Source of the DNA: Cycas panzhihuaensis
Taxonomy: Eukaryota > Cycadophyta
Reading direction: 5' to 3'
Length of the DNA stretch: 64,000 nt
NCBI GenBank assembly: GCA_023213395.1
Contig: CM041465.1
Location: 237,405,741-237,469,740, forward strand
Shown here: positions 11,075 to 24,099 of the stretch, piece by piece
Numbering within the stretch: the stretch's first letter is position 1
Layout of the letters: every line of letters begins with the position of its first letter
Notes under the pieces: model-generated
Told to the model about the DNA's origin: nothing
Database searches by the model: none
Seen by the model: the letters and a program-made list of their open reading frames with translations, nothing else
Program-made: the position numbers and the translations under genes

Positions 11075-13988
11075 CTCTCCTATCTAGACTAGTTGAGGAA
11101 GGAGAGGGAGGATAAAAGTGGTCTTCCTAGGATGAAGGGAAAAGAGGAGGCAAACCCTAGTGGAAAAGGGTTGCCTATGAAGCCATAGAAGGGTGAAAAG
11201 TGGAAAAAGTATGAGAAAGGGAGCTTGGTATGAGGAAGCCAACTCTTAGCAGGGTAAGGCAAGTAGGATGCCTTACCAAGGGACACCTAGAGGGGATGTC
11301 CCTAGGGTTTATATGCACTAGACAAGTGACTAAGTATGTCAAAGGTTTTGGGACATGCCTTTGTTTTGCTCAAGAAAGTAATGCAATAACGTGAAATACT
11401 ATTGCCACCAAATAAATGTAATTTAAAAGAAAAACTCCCTTCTTTATCTCTCGTTTCCCCTCTTTCCTTTTCTTTTATGGATAAAAAGTCAAGGGAATAA
11501 GGGGGAGAGTTAATGTAAGAAAAGAGTGCAATGACTAGTATGATTTGTTCTAATGATGCATAAGAAGAAAAGTAACTGTTAATAGGATTAAATCCCTAAG
11601 GATGTAATATGAGTGATATATCAACCCAAACTACCCTTGTTCGAATGCCCATGCAACAAGGAGGGGAAAGAAAGTGGAGTTAATACATGCCAATGTAATG
11701 AATGACTTTCTTTCTTAATGAATAAAAAGTAGATGATCTACAAGAAAAATAGAATGCATGCAACTTTTTTCTTTTCTTTTCTTTTGGGAAAAGGGGAAAG
11801 GTATAAAGAAAGAAGGAGAAGTTAGAGGAGGTGCACTTGGAATTGAGTCAGTTGGTGAAGTGCAGCTTTCTTCCTTCTTTGAAATCTCTTTACCGGTCAC
11901 CTTGTGCTCCTTATCATGATTGGCATTATAGGTGGAATATTGATAGTGCTTCCTTACCTTTCCCAAGGTGCTCATGCAAAAGGAAATAAGAAAAGTTTAG
12001 AGGAAAAGTTCAAAGGAAATAGAAGGGAAACGAAATGCACATACCTTTTGCTATGATTTCTGCTTGCTTTAGAAAGAAAAACCTATTTGATAGATTGATT
12101 TCCTTTCTATAAGAAGCTATATGTATATATGGGAGCAAATAAATATTTGTATATATATATATATATATATATATATTCTAAAAGAAATTTGGATCTTGCT
12201 TATGTGCTTTTAAAGAAAAAGAAACAATATACTATTCATTTTTTTCCCAATATGCAATCAAGTATTTAAACAATCCTTTGGGAAGGGAAAAGTGGGGTAA
12301 AGGGAGTGAGAAAGAAAGGCTCAAAATGGTCAGCCCCCCTAAACAGGGCACCTCTATGTGCTCAAGGACTCCAAGCAACCAAATGAAGCAAAGGTTTGAA
12401 GCTCTAGGTAAACAAAGAAGGTGACAAATCTTGCAAGGGAAAAAGTTATAAAAGTTGCAAAAATTGCAAATGTTACAATGTTGTAACCTTTGTAAAATTT
12501 GCAAGATAAGGTAAGAATCCCACAAACCATAAGATTTACTAAGAAATATGATATTACACGATGTATGAGGGTGGGTTGCATGCATTATAAGTGGCTGCCA
12601 ATGCTACAACCAATAAGATCCTTCACCCCAAGGGTTTCTTGGCATGCAGGGTGGATATTAGATGGGAGAAATGAGAAAGGTAGGGGTTTTCCCTATAGGA
12701 TGTAGCTAAAAAGGTTGGAACCCTAGTCTTAGTCTCCTCTTCTTCCTTTCTACAAGTTCCCATAATCTGCCTGCTTATGACCCAAGAGGAAACTCAAGAG
12801 GTATGGAAGGATGGGTAAGGGGAAGGAAGGGTTTGCCTTCCTCCAAAAAACCTAAGAAACAAATGTATGGAGCATATTTTTAGGTAAACAAAGGACAATA
12901 CTCATAAAATACCCTTGCCAAAGGAAGGAACAATAAGGTATAAGTCTGAAATCACCGCTAAAACTAATTTAGAGTAGATATTGCCTCATGGACTGGTAGG
13001 AGGAGAAGGATCCCTCCTATTGGGCAGAGGAAGGCTCCACTTAGGAGTACAAAGAAGATGAGAAACCTACAAAATCCTGATGTGATGGCTAAAGAGAGCA
13101 CTTGAGAGGAGGAACCTGCTGGAAATGAACTATTGTAGACCTACAACTTAGGGTTTTACCCTAAAGGAGGAAGGAGGTAGAAGAATAGAGCATGAGATAG
13201 TAGTTAGAGACATGTTTTCTTTCTTAAATGAGCCAATAGAGACAAAGTAAGTTTAAAATTGGGGTTTTATACCTAATTTTAGTCTATCAAGTGATTAGTA
13301 TTTGCTCTGGGCAGGAAATAGCCTCCTGCCACATGATAGTTTCTCAATAAATGTGAAATTAGTCATTGCTAGGTTATGGATTCAAATGAATAGTCATATC
13401 ACAACAAACTTCACAGAACTACAAAGTTTGTTATAGTACTATGAATAGTGCTACAATGCACTCAAAACATAGGAAAAAATAAAGGGAGCCCTAGGAGTCC
13501 CCCAAAGCAAAAGTCTAAGGTTTGAACAGAGTAAAAATCCAAACTGCTAAGTCATCCAGAAGACCTTTAGGTGCTGGTGGAGACTCATCAAGTAAGGAAA
13601 AGGTGGTAATTAGGCCTAAATGTAGGACAAGTAGAAAGTGTGAGGGCGATCAGGCCTAAAATGGGATGTAGGGATCATGCAATGCTAAAAGATAGTCAAA
13701 TATGGGCTGTAAGAGGCTGGGAGTACTCATGAGTGTTGTGGAGGTGTTATGGAGGGATAAATTATGCCATGGGATGTTTGTCCCATGCTATCATAGGCTA
13801 AAAGGATAGTTACAAGCATAAAAGAGTAGGTAAGCCAAGCATATCATTCATGCAATTATCAATACCCCATAGAATCTAGCTACTACATATCTCAATATAT
13901 CCTAAAGTAAAAGAAGTGTTAGGCTAGAGATATACATGTGCCTACCTGAGAGATGTCATCCATGTTCATTCCTGGTAGCAAGGAAATA
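11075..13988 (-). repeat. RT-B: LTR of another Tat-like element, interrupted by RT-A
   Basis: The right end reads CAAGGAAATA (13988), a decayed version of the family end GGAAACA. On the minus strand it starts TATTTCCTTGCTACCAGGAATG, close to the start of RT-H. The left end at 11075 (CTCTCCTATCTAGACTAG) aligns to position about 8110 of the RT-A LTR, so the last roughly 240 bp of this LTR are separated by RT-A and lie off-window. The family blocks are present at 13400-13455 and 12319-12336. A TATA-like TATAAAA (minus strand) lies near 13270. It is probably the 5' LTR of RT-B, because its outer end abuts RT-C sequence. Its internal region is not in the window. Confidence 0.7.
12152..12176. repeat. 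(TA)n microsatellite
   Basis: An uninterrupted run of alternating T and A of about 24 bases inside the RT-B LTR, in the place where other family LTRs have a shorter ATATACTTGCATATA-type stretch (44990 and 59130 in RT-H). It is simple-sequence expansion of an AT-rich LTR segment. Confidence 0.8.
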
Positions 13989-14461
13989 AGGGGCAACCCT
14001 TCCCTCCTCTTTCATTTTCATTTACCTCTGAATAGTGGCCTCTAATGAGGTTAAACTATGGAAATTAAAACCTCTACTTATTTGGCCCTTATCTTGGCTT
14101 GGTGAGATGGGGCATCCCCTCATCTCCCTAAGGTTCTCTCTAGGTTTTCGAGCCTCATCTTATGGCCATGCTAGCCATTATATGTCCCACTAAAGGTATT
14201 CCCCCCTTAGTTGCCACTCTCCTATTTCACCTGCATGTGATTTAGGTCTGTGGTCATACACCATGGGATTGGTTTGGTCCCACACCTTTTCTCCCCCCTC
14301 AGCATGTGCCCCCTTATCTATGCATCTGTGGTGACACTCATTACCCCTTGGTTCTTTATACATTTGGATCTTGGATATTATTCATACTAATAGCATTTGT
14401 GTTGGCAGCATTCACCATCATCTTAGGTCTAGATTGATGAGGTCTACTGCCAAGGGGACAC
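13989..14461 (+). mobile_element. RT-C: 3' end of internal region with polypurine tract
   Basis: This segment is plus-oriented and matches RT-H 57030-57384. Shared parts are CCTCTGAA...CTAATGAGGTTAAACTATGG (14030-14070), the block GCATTCACCATCAT (14408) and the polypurine tract TGCCAAGGGGACAC just before the LTR start at 14462. In RT-H this tail follows the extra RNase H domain. Here RT-B has inserted upstream, so the rest of RT-C is off-window. No complete gene is present in this piece. Confidence 0.65.
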
Positions 14462-17400
14462 TATTTCATACATATCATAAATAGATTATAAGACTTGTGA
14501 CACAAGTATGTGTAGGTATGTCTTTCCATCTTGCATCCTATCACATTCTTTATATTGGTTGCTTGGTATGATGCTTATATGATTGTTGGATGCATTATTG
14601 CTTGATTTGCCTAGCTTGCTTATGTCTATTCTTATGCCTATGATGACTAGGACTCTAGTCCAATGGCTTTAGAGCCCTTAATGTGGTCTTCGTAATCAAT
14701 AAGATCACTTCTTAGTGCTACTATAACTCTATTTTTGCCTAACTTTGACTTATTATCACCTACGCACTTTATTCTCTCACATTTTTACATCAAATTAGTC
14801 ACTTTATGGTATTAAGGCCAGTCTATAGAAGCCTAAAATAAGATTTAGTAACTTTTAGTAAATCTTTTCCTAGTTTTTGGGTTAGTTTTACACCCGTTTA
14901 CTGTACTATAGATAAAGTTTTCTATATAGCACTAATTAATGTTCATACCATGGAGATCTTCATGGTACTGTGAAGAATTTTATGGTACTGCAAACAATTT
15001 CATAGTACGACTGTTACTTTACTAGTCACAAATAGCAATGTTCAAATCCCCTCATTAATTATATCCCTGACATTCCTACATGCTTAATGCCTTAGGGAAA
15101 TCCTAGATTAAGATGCAATGGTCAAGGGCACCCTCTCAAACAATAAAACTCTCATTTTGAGTTTGAATGGGGATCTTTTGCTCATCTTTTAGCTCACTCT
15201 ACACATAGAAAATAGAAGGACTCGGTCTTGAGGAAAACACATTAGAAGTTAGATTCTAACATTACTCCTTCAGGGGCCAAAAATCTCCCTTCTTTTTCTA
15301 AAACATCCAAGAGCTTCTCTAAAAGGACTCTCCCATAGATTGCAACATATTTTCTTCACCAATCCTAGCTGCAAAGAACACATCGTTTTTGCATAAAGTG
15401 GGTAACATACATATCTTGTTCCTCCATGAAACCTCTTGGTCTTTAGCTCTAATTTTAGTTGTTTCATTCACTTTTATTGGATTCTTAGCTTGAATATCTA
15501 AATTTATAGCCCTCATCAATCTCAACTCTTTGATGTCTTGGTAAAACAACTTTGTTTGAATTATAAATCCTTCACCATTATATTTGAAATATTGAGGGAG
15601 GATGTATGACTTACACCACTTACCTTTGGTAGTTTGGAGAAGGGTAATATGTGCAAGTGCCAACTTTTGAACCCCATACTAATTGGGTAATCCCCTCCCA
15701 AAACATATGGTGCCAAGTCTCATTGCATATGCACCTTTCACCTCAATACTTGGCCATGTAGCAATACCATTTTACAAAAACTTGTTGATGATTTCTTTTG
15801 AGGATTCACCTCACATTTATATCATACCTCCTTTCTAAACTTATTGTTTGAATTGCAACATTAGGAGATTCTTCTCGCTTACATTAGGGAGACTACCCTA
15901 TTTGGGAGGCCAATTCTATTCTAAGGCACACCCCCTTATCTCCTTCCTCAACTCTCTTATATTTTGCATGCTTGGATTTTTTAGGAAGGAAAGATTAGCA
16001 TTTGGTTTGATTCCTTTGATTGATAGAAAATAGGAAGATTTTGTGAATAATATATATACATATGTTGTAAACATCTATTTTTGAAAGTATTTCATTTCGT
16101 GTATGTAGGTGGGAAGCACATATATTCAATGTTAGTAAGAGGACACAAAGCTACATTTTAAGGTAAATACTAAATTATATTTTAGCATCCCATTTCTTTA
16201 CTTGCATGTTGTTTCTTTATTACATTCTTTTTTGTTTGTTACACTACACTAGTTAGATCTTGGGGCAGGTAAGTGGAGCCCCCATCACCTCCCACTCATC
16301 TTGCAACAAAGGAGCTTTCACATTGTATAAAGGAGGATTGAAGAGGAATAAGGCTAAGATTATCATCAAGCATCGCAAACTAGGTGAATCTCTCTCAAAC
16401 TCTTTCTTCAATAATAATATTTTCTTGCTCTTTACTTTGTTGACTACTTATGTATATGCATGCCAAGTAATGGTCATTTAAAAGGGGGAAAACCCTTCAT
16501 CTCTTCTTCTCCTCATCTTATGAAAAAGAGAAGTATATTAAGAAAAAGTAGTGTTCCATTTGCATAGAAAATATTGCTCCTTTCTTACCTCCCTACATCG
16601 CTTTCAATCATATCATTATTTGTCCTCTTGTGCATAAACTTTTAGAGTTCCCTTTAAAGCTAAAAGGTAAAATAGTGTGAATTGAGAGTGAATATTTTCT
16701 TGTTTTATTTGTTAGCTCTTTTATCTTATTCTGACATAAATACAACTTGAAACCTCACATTTGAAATAAAGAAGAACACCTAAACAAGGAACTTCATATT
16801 CTTACATAGCCAAAAGGAACCTTTTAGATAAAGAGAAGAAAGGCAACCTTGTTTCTTTTACCTTCAAAATCATTTTGTTGTTTGCATTTGCATATGCATG
16901 CAAAATAGAAATTGAAGTTTTAATTAAAAAGAGCATATCTCCTTGCATAAATTAAAATGGAAGGCAATTAATAAGAAATACCCCTTTCTCTCACCCTTTC
17001 ACTTTTGCATAAAAGAAAAGCATTCTAAGGAAAAGAGACATTGCATGTGCATAAGAATATTCATTTTTCTCTCTTTTGCACTGCTCCCAACTACATTGTT
17101 GACTATTTCAGTTTAGGCACATAACCCTAAAGGATCTTATCTTTACCAAAAGATAAGAAGAGTAAATTGAGAGTGAGGATTTGTATTTTACATACATTGT
17201 TAGTCACATTTGTTAATTGCTTTATTTTATGACAATGCAACTACAACTTACAACACACAAAAATGCTACACTTTGAAACAAAGCAAATCTCATCTTCAAA
17301 CCTTGTTTCCTACCCATTGATTCCCCCTTCTTCCAAGAATGAAACCTATACCTTCTTCCAAAAGAGTATAGGAGAAACCTGTTTAGGTCACTTGATCATT

Positions 17401-17560
17401 CAAGTAGGCCAAGCACTTTGCAACCTAAATGCATCACTAATCAACTTGAATCTGAAACCCTATGGGTAGAAAAAGAACACGTATCCTATGGGTCCATGAA
17501 CCTATGCTCATGAGGTGCATGGATTCTCTTCGAGGGTAAGTTAAGACCCTATTACACCTT
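14462..17560 (+). repeat. 3' LTR of RT-C (right end approximate)
   Basis: The LTR begins TATTTCATAC after the polypurine tract. The GGTAC-type repeat lies at 14947-15010, 485-548 nt into the LTR, as in every sister LTR. The right end is set only by where the gag of RT-D begins on the other strand (about 17560), so it may be off by tens of bases. The body is AT-rich and more divergent than the LTRs of RT-H. The second family block was not recognised. A 114-codon minus-strand ORF (15319-15663) lies inside it. Confidence 0.5.
15270..15663 (-). other. Unrecognised ORF region inside the RT-C LTR
   Basis: Two overlapping minus-strand frames (15319-15663, 114 codons; 15270-15467, 65 codons) give a protein-like composition: KGKWCKSYILPQYFKYNGEG, YQDIKELRLM, CKNDVFFAARIGEENM. 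A coherent peptide continues across the overlap into REALGCFRKRREIFGP, suggesting a frameshift in a once longer ORF. I do not recognise the family. It could be a captured gene fragment or chance coding-like sequence. No counterpart is seen in the LTRs of RT-H. Confidence 0.25.
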
Positions 17561-17567
17561 TAGGCCT

Positions 17568-19310
17568 CTATTCATTAAGCTTATCTATGGTAAGAATATA
17601 GTAGCTCCTAGTGGCATGCTTCCAAGGACTAAGATTGAGTACTTCAATATGTGCATGTGACCTCAAAGCATTAGTAAATAAATCAAAGAGAAGACTGAGA
17701 TTAAGACATGTATGAAAAGAGTGTTCTTGGTCTTGGAACCTTCTCATAAAATCCCTATAAGTTTCATCATGATTTTTCTTGATAGCCAAAAGAGATTTGA
17801 TGCCAGATTTGAAAGGTCTCACTACATCAAAATAGTTGATAAAAGAATCAACTAATTATTGAAATGAGAGAATAAGCTAAGGGAAGTCAATAAAACCATT
17901 TCAAGGCATCACCTTGAAGTGATTTAGGAAATAAGTGTATCATAACATAATGAAATCTACATAAGTAAGTCCAAATGCCTGTATATGAGAGGTTGGGTCT
18001 TGGGAGGAGTCACCAAAAAAATTAACTCAAGAAGAAATAGAGGCATAAGGAATAATAGAACCTCATGTGGAAAAGGATACTTCACATAGTCTAGAAAATA
18101 TTTCCTTAGCCTTAATGTCATGGTACGTTGAGGCAAGGATAATGGATATGGAGTGGTAGAAGGGGTGGGTCATTATTGTTAAGGAAAAGAATAGGATGGA
18201 AGAGTGGATGAAGGGTTAAACCAAGCTACAAGGTTAACCAAAAAATTGGTTTGTGGTATAGGATATTAAGTAAGAATATGATTGAATGAAGGAAAAGGGA
18301 TTTGTTGTGGAACTAGTCTAAGAACATGAGATGAGGAGGTAGGATTAGGAAATCCCATAACTTGAGATTGACTAACTGAATCATAAGGGTAAGCAGGATA
18401 AGTATAAGGAATATGTTGGAAAGAAAGGACTACAGTAGACACTCTAGAAGAAGAAGCATGAGGTTTAATAACTTACAGAATAACTCTATGAGATGTATGA
18501 ACTAGTAATTAAGTTAAAGATGTAACAAGGTAAGGAGAGGCTACCCTAGTAGGATGGGAATGAATGTATTATGGATTTGATGAAGGTAAGCATATTTGAT
18601 GAGAGGTATGAGCATGAGAAGCACTATGGTTACCTTAGATCGGCATGGTATAGGTACCCTTGTGTGTAAATAGTACCACATTAAGAGAGTGGGTGTGAGA
18701 GGTATCCTCATATGTAGAAGGTACTACATGACGAGAGTGGGTGCCAAATTGCAACCTAGAAGGAGAGGGAAGAGTTTAAGAATGGGCTGACTTATGATCT
18801 TTAACCTCCCCCAAAGGAGCAGAATGAGGCATCAGTGGAGGAGGATGGGAAGGTAATGGTGATTGAATGACATCTAGACCAACTGAAGGCTCAACTTGAA
18901 TCAACTCATACTCCTCACATGATGGATCAATTTATGACGAGGAGGAGAGGATGTTATAGTATGAGTCTTTAGATAAAAAGGGTTTTGATATCTAGGCATA
19001 TGTGGAGGAGTAGGGATCCTAATAAGAATGGGCTCATAATAAGATGGGTCTATTTGAGTAGGAAGTGTTTCTTCTTGTGCAAAAGAATAATTTATAAAAG
19101 AAGCATCACCATGAAATTGAGAGTGTTATAGATACCCTTGCTCCATAGGTATTTCATATAATTAGGTTGAATCTTTAAGGGGGTAAACATAAGCATCATG
19201 CACGCTATGTTATGAAGAATCAACCTAGGAATATGAAACTTCATGAGAAAAATGTGAGGGTTGCATTTAAAAATTAGGTAGGAGACCTTGAAGTCTCAAT
19301 GATCACCTTG
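17568..19310 (-). pseudogene. gag of RT-D, divergent and interrupted by RT-C
   Basis: Translating the minus strand gives a Pro/Ser/His-rich N-terminal part (SPLPSHPPPLMPHSAP and similar) and then a capsid core. SSQDPTSHIQAFGLTYVDF and SFINYFDVVRPFKSGIKSLLAIKKNHDETYRDFMRRFQDQ parallel SSQDPVEHVHGFSMACIDY and EFINYFDVARPFESGMKSFLSLKQGHDEMNRDFIRQFHDL of RT-H. Similarity stops near 17565, where the RT-C LTR begins. Many stops. The divergence shows that RT-D is an older or separate lineage of the same group. Confidence 0.65.
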
Positions 19311-19620
19311 GGGTGGGTGTTATAGTTTCCATAACTTTAAATATAAGGATAAATGGTAATCCCCAATATGATCACTAGAAATATGACATACTTCAGTTGG
19401 ACCTAGACTAAGTCTCTCTTAACTAGTGTTATGTTTCTTCTGTTTCAAGTCTAAGCTAAGAGATAAGAAGGCTAAAGGAACCTAAAGGACCACCTTTTCC
19501 AATACCTAAGAAGGAGTCTTCACCTGGTTATGTCATTTAGCTAAGATATGAATAAAGCAGTGAAAGGTTAGGATGTAAAGGGGGTGGTAGAATCCACTAG
19601 CCTACATAATCTGATGGAAA
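19311..19620 (-). other. Leader of RT-D (boundary not resolved)
   Basis: Between the last gag-like codons and the presumed LTR I could not identify a clear primer-binding site. Candidates ending in CCA on the plus strand, such as AGAATCCA at about 19586-19593, are too weak to call. No gene is seen. Confidence 0.3.
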
Positions 19621-21520
19621 AGTTTTAAGTTCAGGATTACACAAACAATGCATTTTGTGTTATTCCTAGGGACTCATTTCCTTTTATTCTTTTAACCTTT
19701 TGAGTTTTACTAAAATAAAGGAAGAGGGGTTAGGTGATAGAAAGTTTTATTTTCTCGTTTTGTGTTATATATATATATATTTAATGAAATACAATCATAA
19801 AAATATACAATGAAATGGCAATAGCTAACTACCTTCTTTTCAATTGTAAATAAAAAACTAATCACACATATAATAATTTTTTAATTTTTTAATAAAAATG
19901 AAGAATAGTAAGAATAAAAAACAAACTATTTCCTCTAATTACAAAACATAACATTTTAAACAAGGAAAACTAACATGAAATATAACTAATATAACATGCA
20001 ACTATATGTGCAATTTAATGAAAGATAAAATAACATGAGATGGTTATATAATACTTTTTTCTCAATCACATGCTATTTTCTTCTTTGGAGAATGATTTCA
20101 AGAGAAAAGAGAGATTTAGAAGTATATTTCAATCACTATGAATGATATTTAATCCACAAGAGTCACATGCAATTAGTCATAATTATACTTTTTAGAAATA
20201 AATAATGAACTAGGATGGTAGATAGATTCTATCACTTATGGAGTCTTTTAGACACCATAGGATCCTTGAATCTCATGCAATCTAATCACAACATAAATAT
20301 CTCATTCATGCATTTAAAGTTCTTTCATTGAATAAAAGAAGTGAAGAGAATGAAGTCAAATAAGACAACACTAGTAATTTTCTGTAATTTCTAGTCTATT
20401 GATAAATTCCTACCTCAAAATGGTTTTCTCTCTTCCAAATATGATCAAAGTTCTTCAATTTTTCCTTTAAAACTAATAAAGGAAAAAAAGATGAAAACAT
20501 AATAATAATTAGCTCAACAACAACCATAAATAAGCAAAGGTAAAACTAGATCTCTTGAGGACTTGGACAGTTAAAAAAAATGAGAAAGAGTAGTTATCTC
20601 TATAGTGAAGAGATGATCATTCATCATAATAGTCTACCTCTTTTATTCCCACAAAAGGATGACCTTTCAGCTAAGTTTCCCAAGGAAAAACCATAAATAA
20701 AAATATCTTAAATATCAATAAGAAGAGAGGAACAATTCTGATTACAAATAGTCATCAAAAGAATTACACAATTATAATAAACCATAATAGGAAAGATCTT
20801 ACTAATAAAAAGATATTTTAAGCTAAAAAAACTTGTAAGAAAACATATACTTTAAAAGCATCAACCATCAAGATTCATGAACTAGAAAATCAACAAATAA
20901 AGCTTCAAATTTCTTCCCTTAGGCTTCACTTTTTCTTCAAAAAAAAAAAGTTCTCTAAATAGTAGCAAAAAAATTTCTCAAAATTGCGAGAAGCATCCTA
21001 CAAAGCTTGATCTCTAACTCATCAATTCATGAATGATACAACATGCTAGGGTTTCCAAAAGTCCTATGTATAAATGAGGTAGGTTTAATTTGAATATGGG
21101 TGGCAGCATGCAAAAAACTAGCACACTAAAAAAAAATACATGCATGATAGTCAAAAATATGATCAGTCATGTTTTTTACAACACAAAAAATGTAATAAGT
21201 TAGGAGGTGAAAATTATCCATTAAAAATTTAAAAAATCATATTTTTATTAAAAATTAAGATGAAAATTACTTGATTAATGAAAAAATATCCTAGAAAATA
21301 TGAAAACTTTAATATCAAGCCCAAAAATAATGAAAAGGATACCACAAAAAATTCAAATCAGGATAGAAGAATGAAGCAAATGAATGTTTTAAAGGAAAAA
21401 TGAGACAAAACAACCATGAAGAGAGATCTAATAGCCATAGTTATCACTCATTGGTAGGTGAAAGAGCATATAATACATCATCATCATCCAACAAAAAGTG
21501 TGATCATATTTCATCAAAAC
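19621..21520 (-). repeat. RT-D 5' LTR, inner part (left of RT-E)
   Basis: A very AT-rich, gene-free stretch with poly-A/T runs (for example 20939-20950) lies between RT-D gag and the RT-E insertion. With 35349-36546 it would make an LTR of about 3.1 kb, the size normal for this group. RT-E splits it exactly, as shown by the ATAGC target duplication at both sides. The left boundary is uncertain. Confidence 0.5.
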
Positions 21521-21525
21521 ATAGC
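21521..21525. repeat. Target-site duplication of RT-E (left copy)
   Basis: ATAGC directly precedes the RT-E LTR start TGAAACGC. The identical pentamer follows the other LTR at 35344-35348. A perfect 5-bp duplication is the expected footprint of a gypsy integrase and proves the element is complete at both ends. Confidence 0.95.
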
Positions 21526-24099
21526 TGAAACGCTCCCTGCGGGGCAATGATCCTACGTCTAGCAAAGGGATATAAAACACCACACTGACTAGGCTAGGCA
21601 GCGAGGATCTCACCTCGCAGGACGTCCGTGCGCCGGAGCGCAGGTTTGGGGGCTGCAAGGTGCCTAGTTGCTTCCAGGTAGCCATGTAAAAATGAGGCCT
21701 TCCTACCCTTCAGATGGCCGGGAAGGAAAGGGAAACCTCGCCCGTTGCGGTTTCCCAAGGTAATGAGAAGGCAACGAGGGGGGGGGCAACAAATCTAACG
21801 TGTAATCAATATGAAGCAAGGTGTAGCTGAGGGGTATAACATAAACGGGCCTTTTACTCTTATGCTATATGAAGTAAAGAAACGGTGCGAGGAAGTAAAT
21901 ATAAAATAAAAGATTCTTTCCCTTTTTCTTTATGTTCCCTTATCTTTGCTTATCTATTACGATAAACGTAAAAAGATAAAAAGATGCGTAAAAAGGAAAT
22001 ACAAAAGAAATGCGAAGAATACCTGGATCTAGTGGTTGAGGTCAAAGTACGGTTGATCTCACATTGTTTTCGCTCCCTCCTTCTCCTTTCTCCACGCACG
22101 TGACGTTGATTGACGGTGATAAGGGGGTTCACTTACCTCCCCGTGAACATCCAAAATCAAATGAAATGAAAGGATGAAAAGGAAACGCAAAACTAAAGGA
22201 GAGAAAGTACCATGAGTGAGCTAACTGGCAATGGGTTCGCTCCACGCGCTACCTCCACCGATGCGATCCTGCAAGAGAACACAAAGAGTACCTTCATCTT
22301 GAGGGAGAGGCTACAAAATATACAAGGAGATATATGTGTATGAACTGCAAACTGAAATCAAATTAGCTAATCAAACTAAGCTATATGTCAAAATGTAGCG
22401 AAATGGAAACGAGAGCATATGAGGTACTTCTACACTACCAAGTGCCACAAACACACGAAGTGGAACTCAGTATAGCCTCGGGATGGCTAACTCACCCACG
22501 AGAGGTCTCCAAAGGGGCCTGGGAAAGGAATGCTGGGTGGTAACAAAGGTGGATGCTGGTTGTCTCAAACCGGTCTGGACACCCTAACACAATCTCCTAA
22601 ACTCCTTCGACCCGTTCCTTAGGACAGCGTGTATTTGTAAGGGGAAGAGGGCAAGGGACGAAACCCTTGGGGAGAAGGATGGCAATGGGGGACAGAACCC
22701 CGCCTATCTCCCTCAAATCCTCATGTATGCTCCCTTACTCTAGCTGACTGAGGAAAGAATGGAAGAAGACTTGGAGAAAATGAGGAAATCCAAAGAGAAA
22801 ACCGGGAAAATGGATTCGGGTCAAGGTGGCACTAAGGGGCGGCTATGGCCAATGGTAGCTACTTTCATTCAAGGAGTAAAAGTAAGGGGAAAGAAGAGGT
22901 AGAATGCTTGACAATAAATATAAGAGACATGCAAGTATGTCCAAGGGGTTTGCAAGCAAAAGGCAAAGGAAATACAAGTAAAAGGAAGAAATGCAAGAAA
23001 ATACAAAAAAAGTAAGTAAAGCTAAGGGGTACCTTGTGTAGAGAGGTCATGCATGCCTCCTACCACTAGGGACAACAGCAATAGAGGTTAAATGAAGACT
23101 GATCATGAGTGTTCCCTGCTGCAAAGTAGATGGAAGAAGCCCTTTGTGAAGTTGGGGATGTGAAGTAAGTCTTTGGGGTAACTTCTTGGTTGAAGAAGTC
23201 CCCTGAATCTTTGTGCAACTGCAAGAGGAAGAGAGCTGGTTGTGGAGAGTAGTAAGGGGCAGCAATGGCCCTGCAAAATCCATTGGTGGCAGCCTTGTCC
23301 TTCCTCCTCAATTGCTGTGCCTGAACTTCTTTGATTTCTGTGTCTTCTCTTATCTTTTGTGGAGAGTTTTTTCTTAGAAATCTTGGAAAATGAGCTCAAG
23401 AATGATGCAAATGAATAAAAAAAATCCTTTTCTCTTGTTCACAGTAAGTGAACGTTGGGGACGTTGGGGACGTTAGCGCCCAATCGATGGAGCCACGCCA
23501 GTTACCTGAAAAATGCGAACCGTCGTGGTTCTCTTTTAAATTTCGAGCAGTCATGCAGTAAACTCTACTGCATCACCGCAAATTACAGATCTTGCTTAGT
23601 TTACCGCGGTATCAGCCTGAAACTAAAAAGAAAGAGAAAAAATAAATAGAAAAATTAGGTTTTGAGGCAAGAACAAAGACTAAACATGAATTACATCAAT
23701 TGGGGGGAAGGCCCAAGCAGTGGGCAAGTACCCAAAACGATGCAAGGAGCCCTAACTAAGGGTTAGACCAGACTTAGGAAGGACTGCAACATAAGCGACA
23801 TGTTGTAACAAGAACAAACAAGCTAGCAGAAATAATCCCGGGAGACTGTGGAGACATCGTGAGTGGTCAGATGCCATACGGGTGTCGATTCACGAGGAAT
23901 GCCTCACCGTGAGTCGTCATAGTCAAGGCGTCTGTGAGGCACATGCATTATGAGCAGTGACAAACAAATGCATGTAGGCAGGCATACGTCAATCAAACTA
24001 CTCTAAATTACCTTAATTAACATAGGTAAGAAAAGTGAGAACATATACCTAAACAAACTGTCTTGGTCGTCCCCGAGTCCATTCCCAATACTGGAAACA
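21526..24099 (-). repeat. 3' LTR of RT-E
   Basis: This pairs with 32771-35343 over its whole length. On the minus strand it starts TGTTTCCAGTATTGGGAATGG and ends GCGTTTCA. The GGTAC block is at 23556-23615 and the TAGCCTCGGGATGGCTA block at 22473-22489. Most of it is nearly identical to the other LTR, but differences cluster in a few spots (21630-21680, 23455-23620, 23870-23960, 24055-24099). The AGCTATTGGG start block of the 5' LTR reads AGTATTGGG here. The polypurine tract just outside (24100-24112) is decayed to GCCGAGGCGA on the minus strand. Confidence 0.93.

Noticed and set aside
12152-12176. (TA)n as a telomere, origin or satellite signal
   Set aside because: It is a single short microsatellite inside an LTR with no array structure.
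14030-14461. Possible end of a host gene between RT-B and the RT-C LTR
   Set aside because: It aligns with the 3' tail and polypurine tract of RT-H, so it is retrotransposon sequence.
23047-23399. Overlapping 78-98 codon ORFs in the RT-E 3' LTR
   Set aside because: They sit in three frames of the same LTR stretch and the matching stretch of the 5' LTR does not keep them as proteins.
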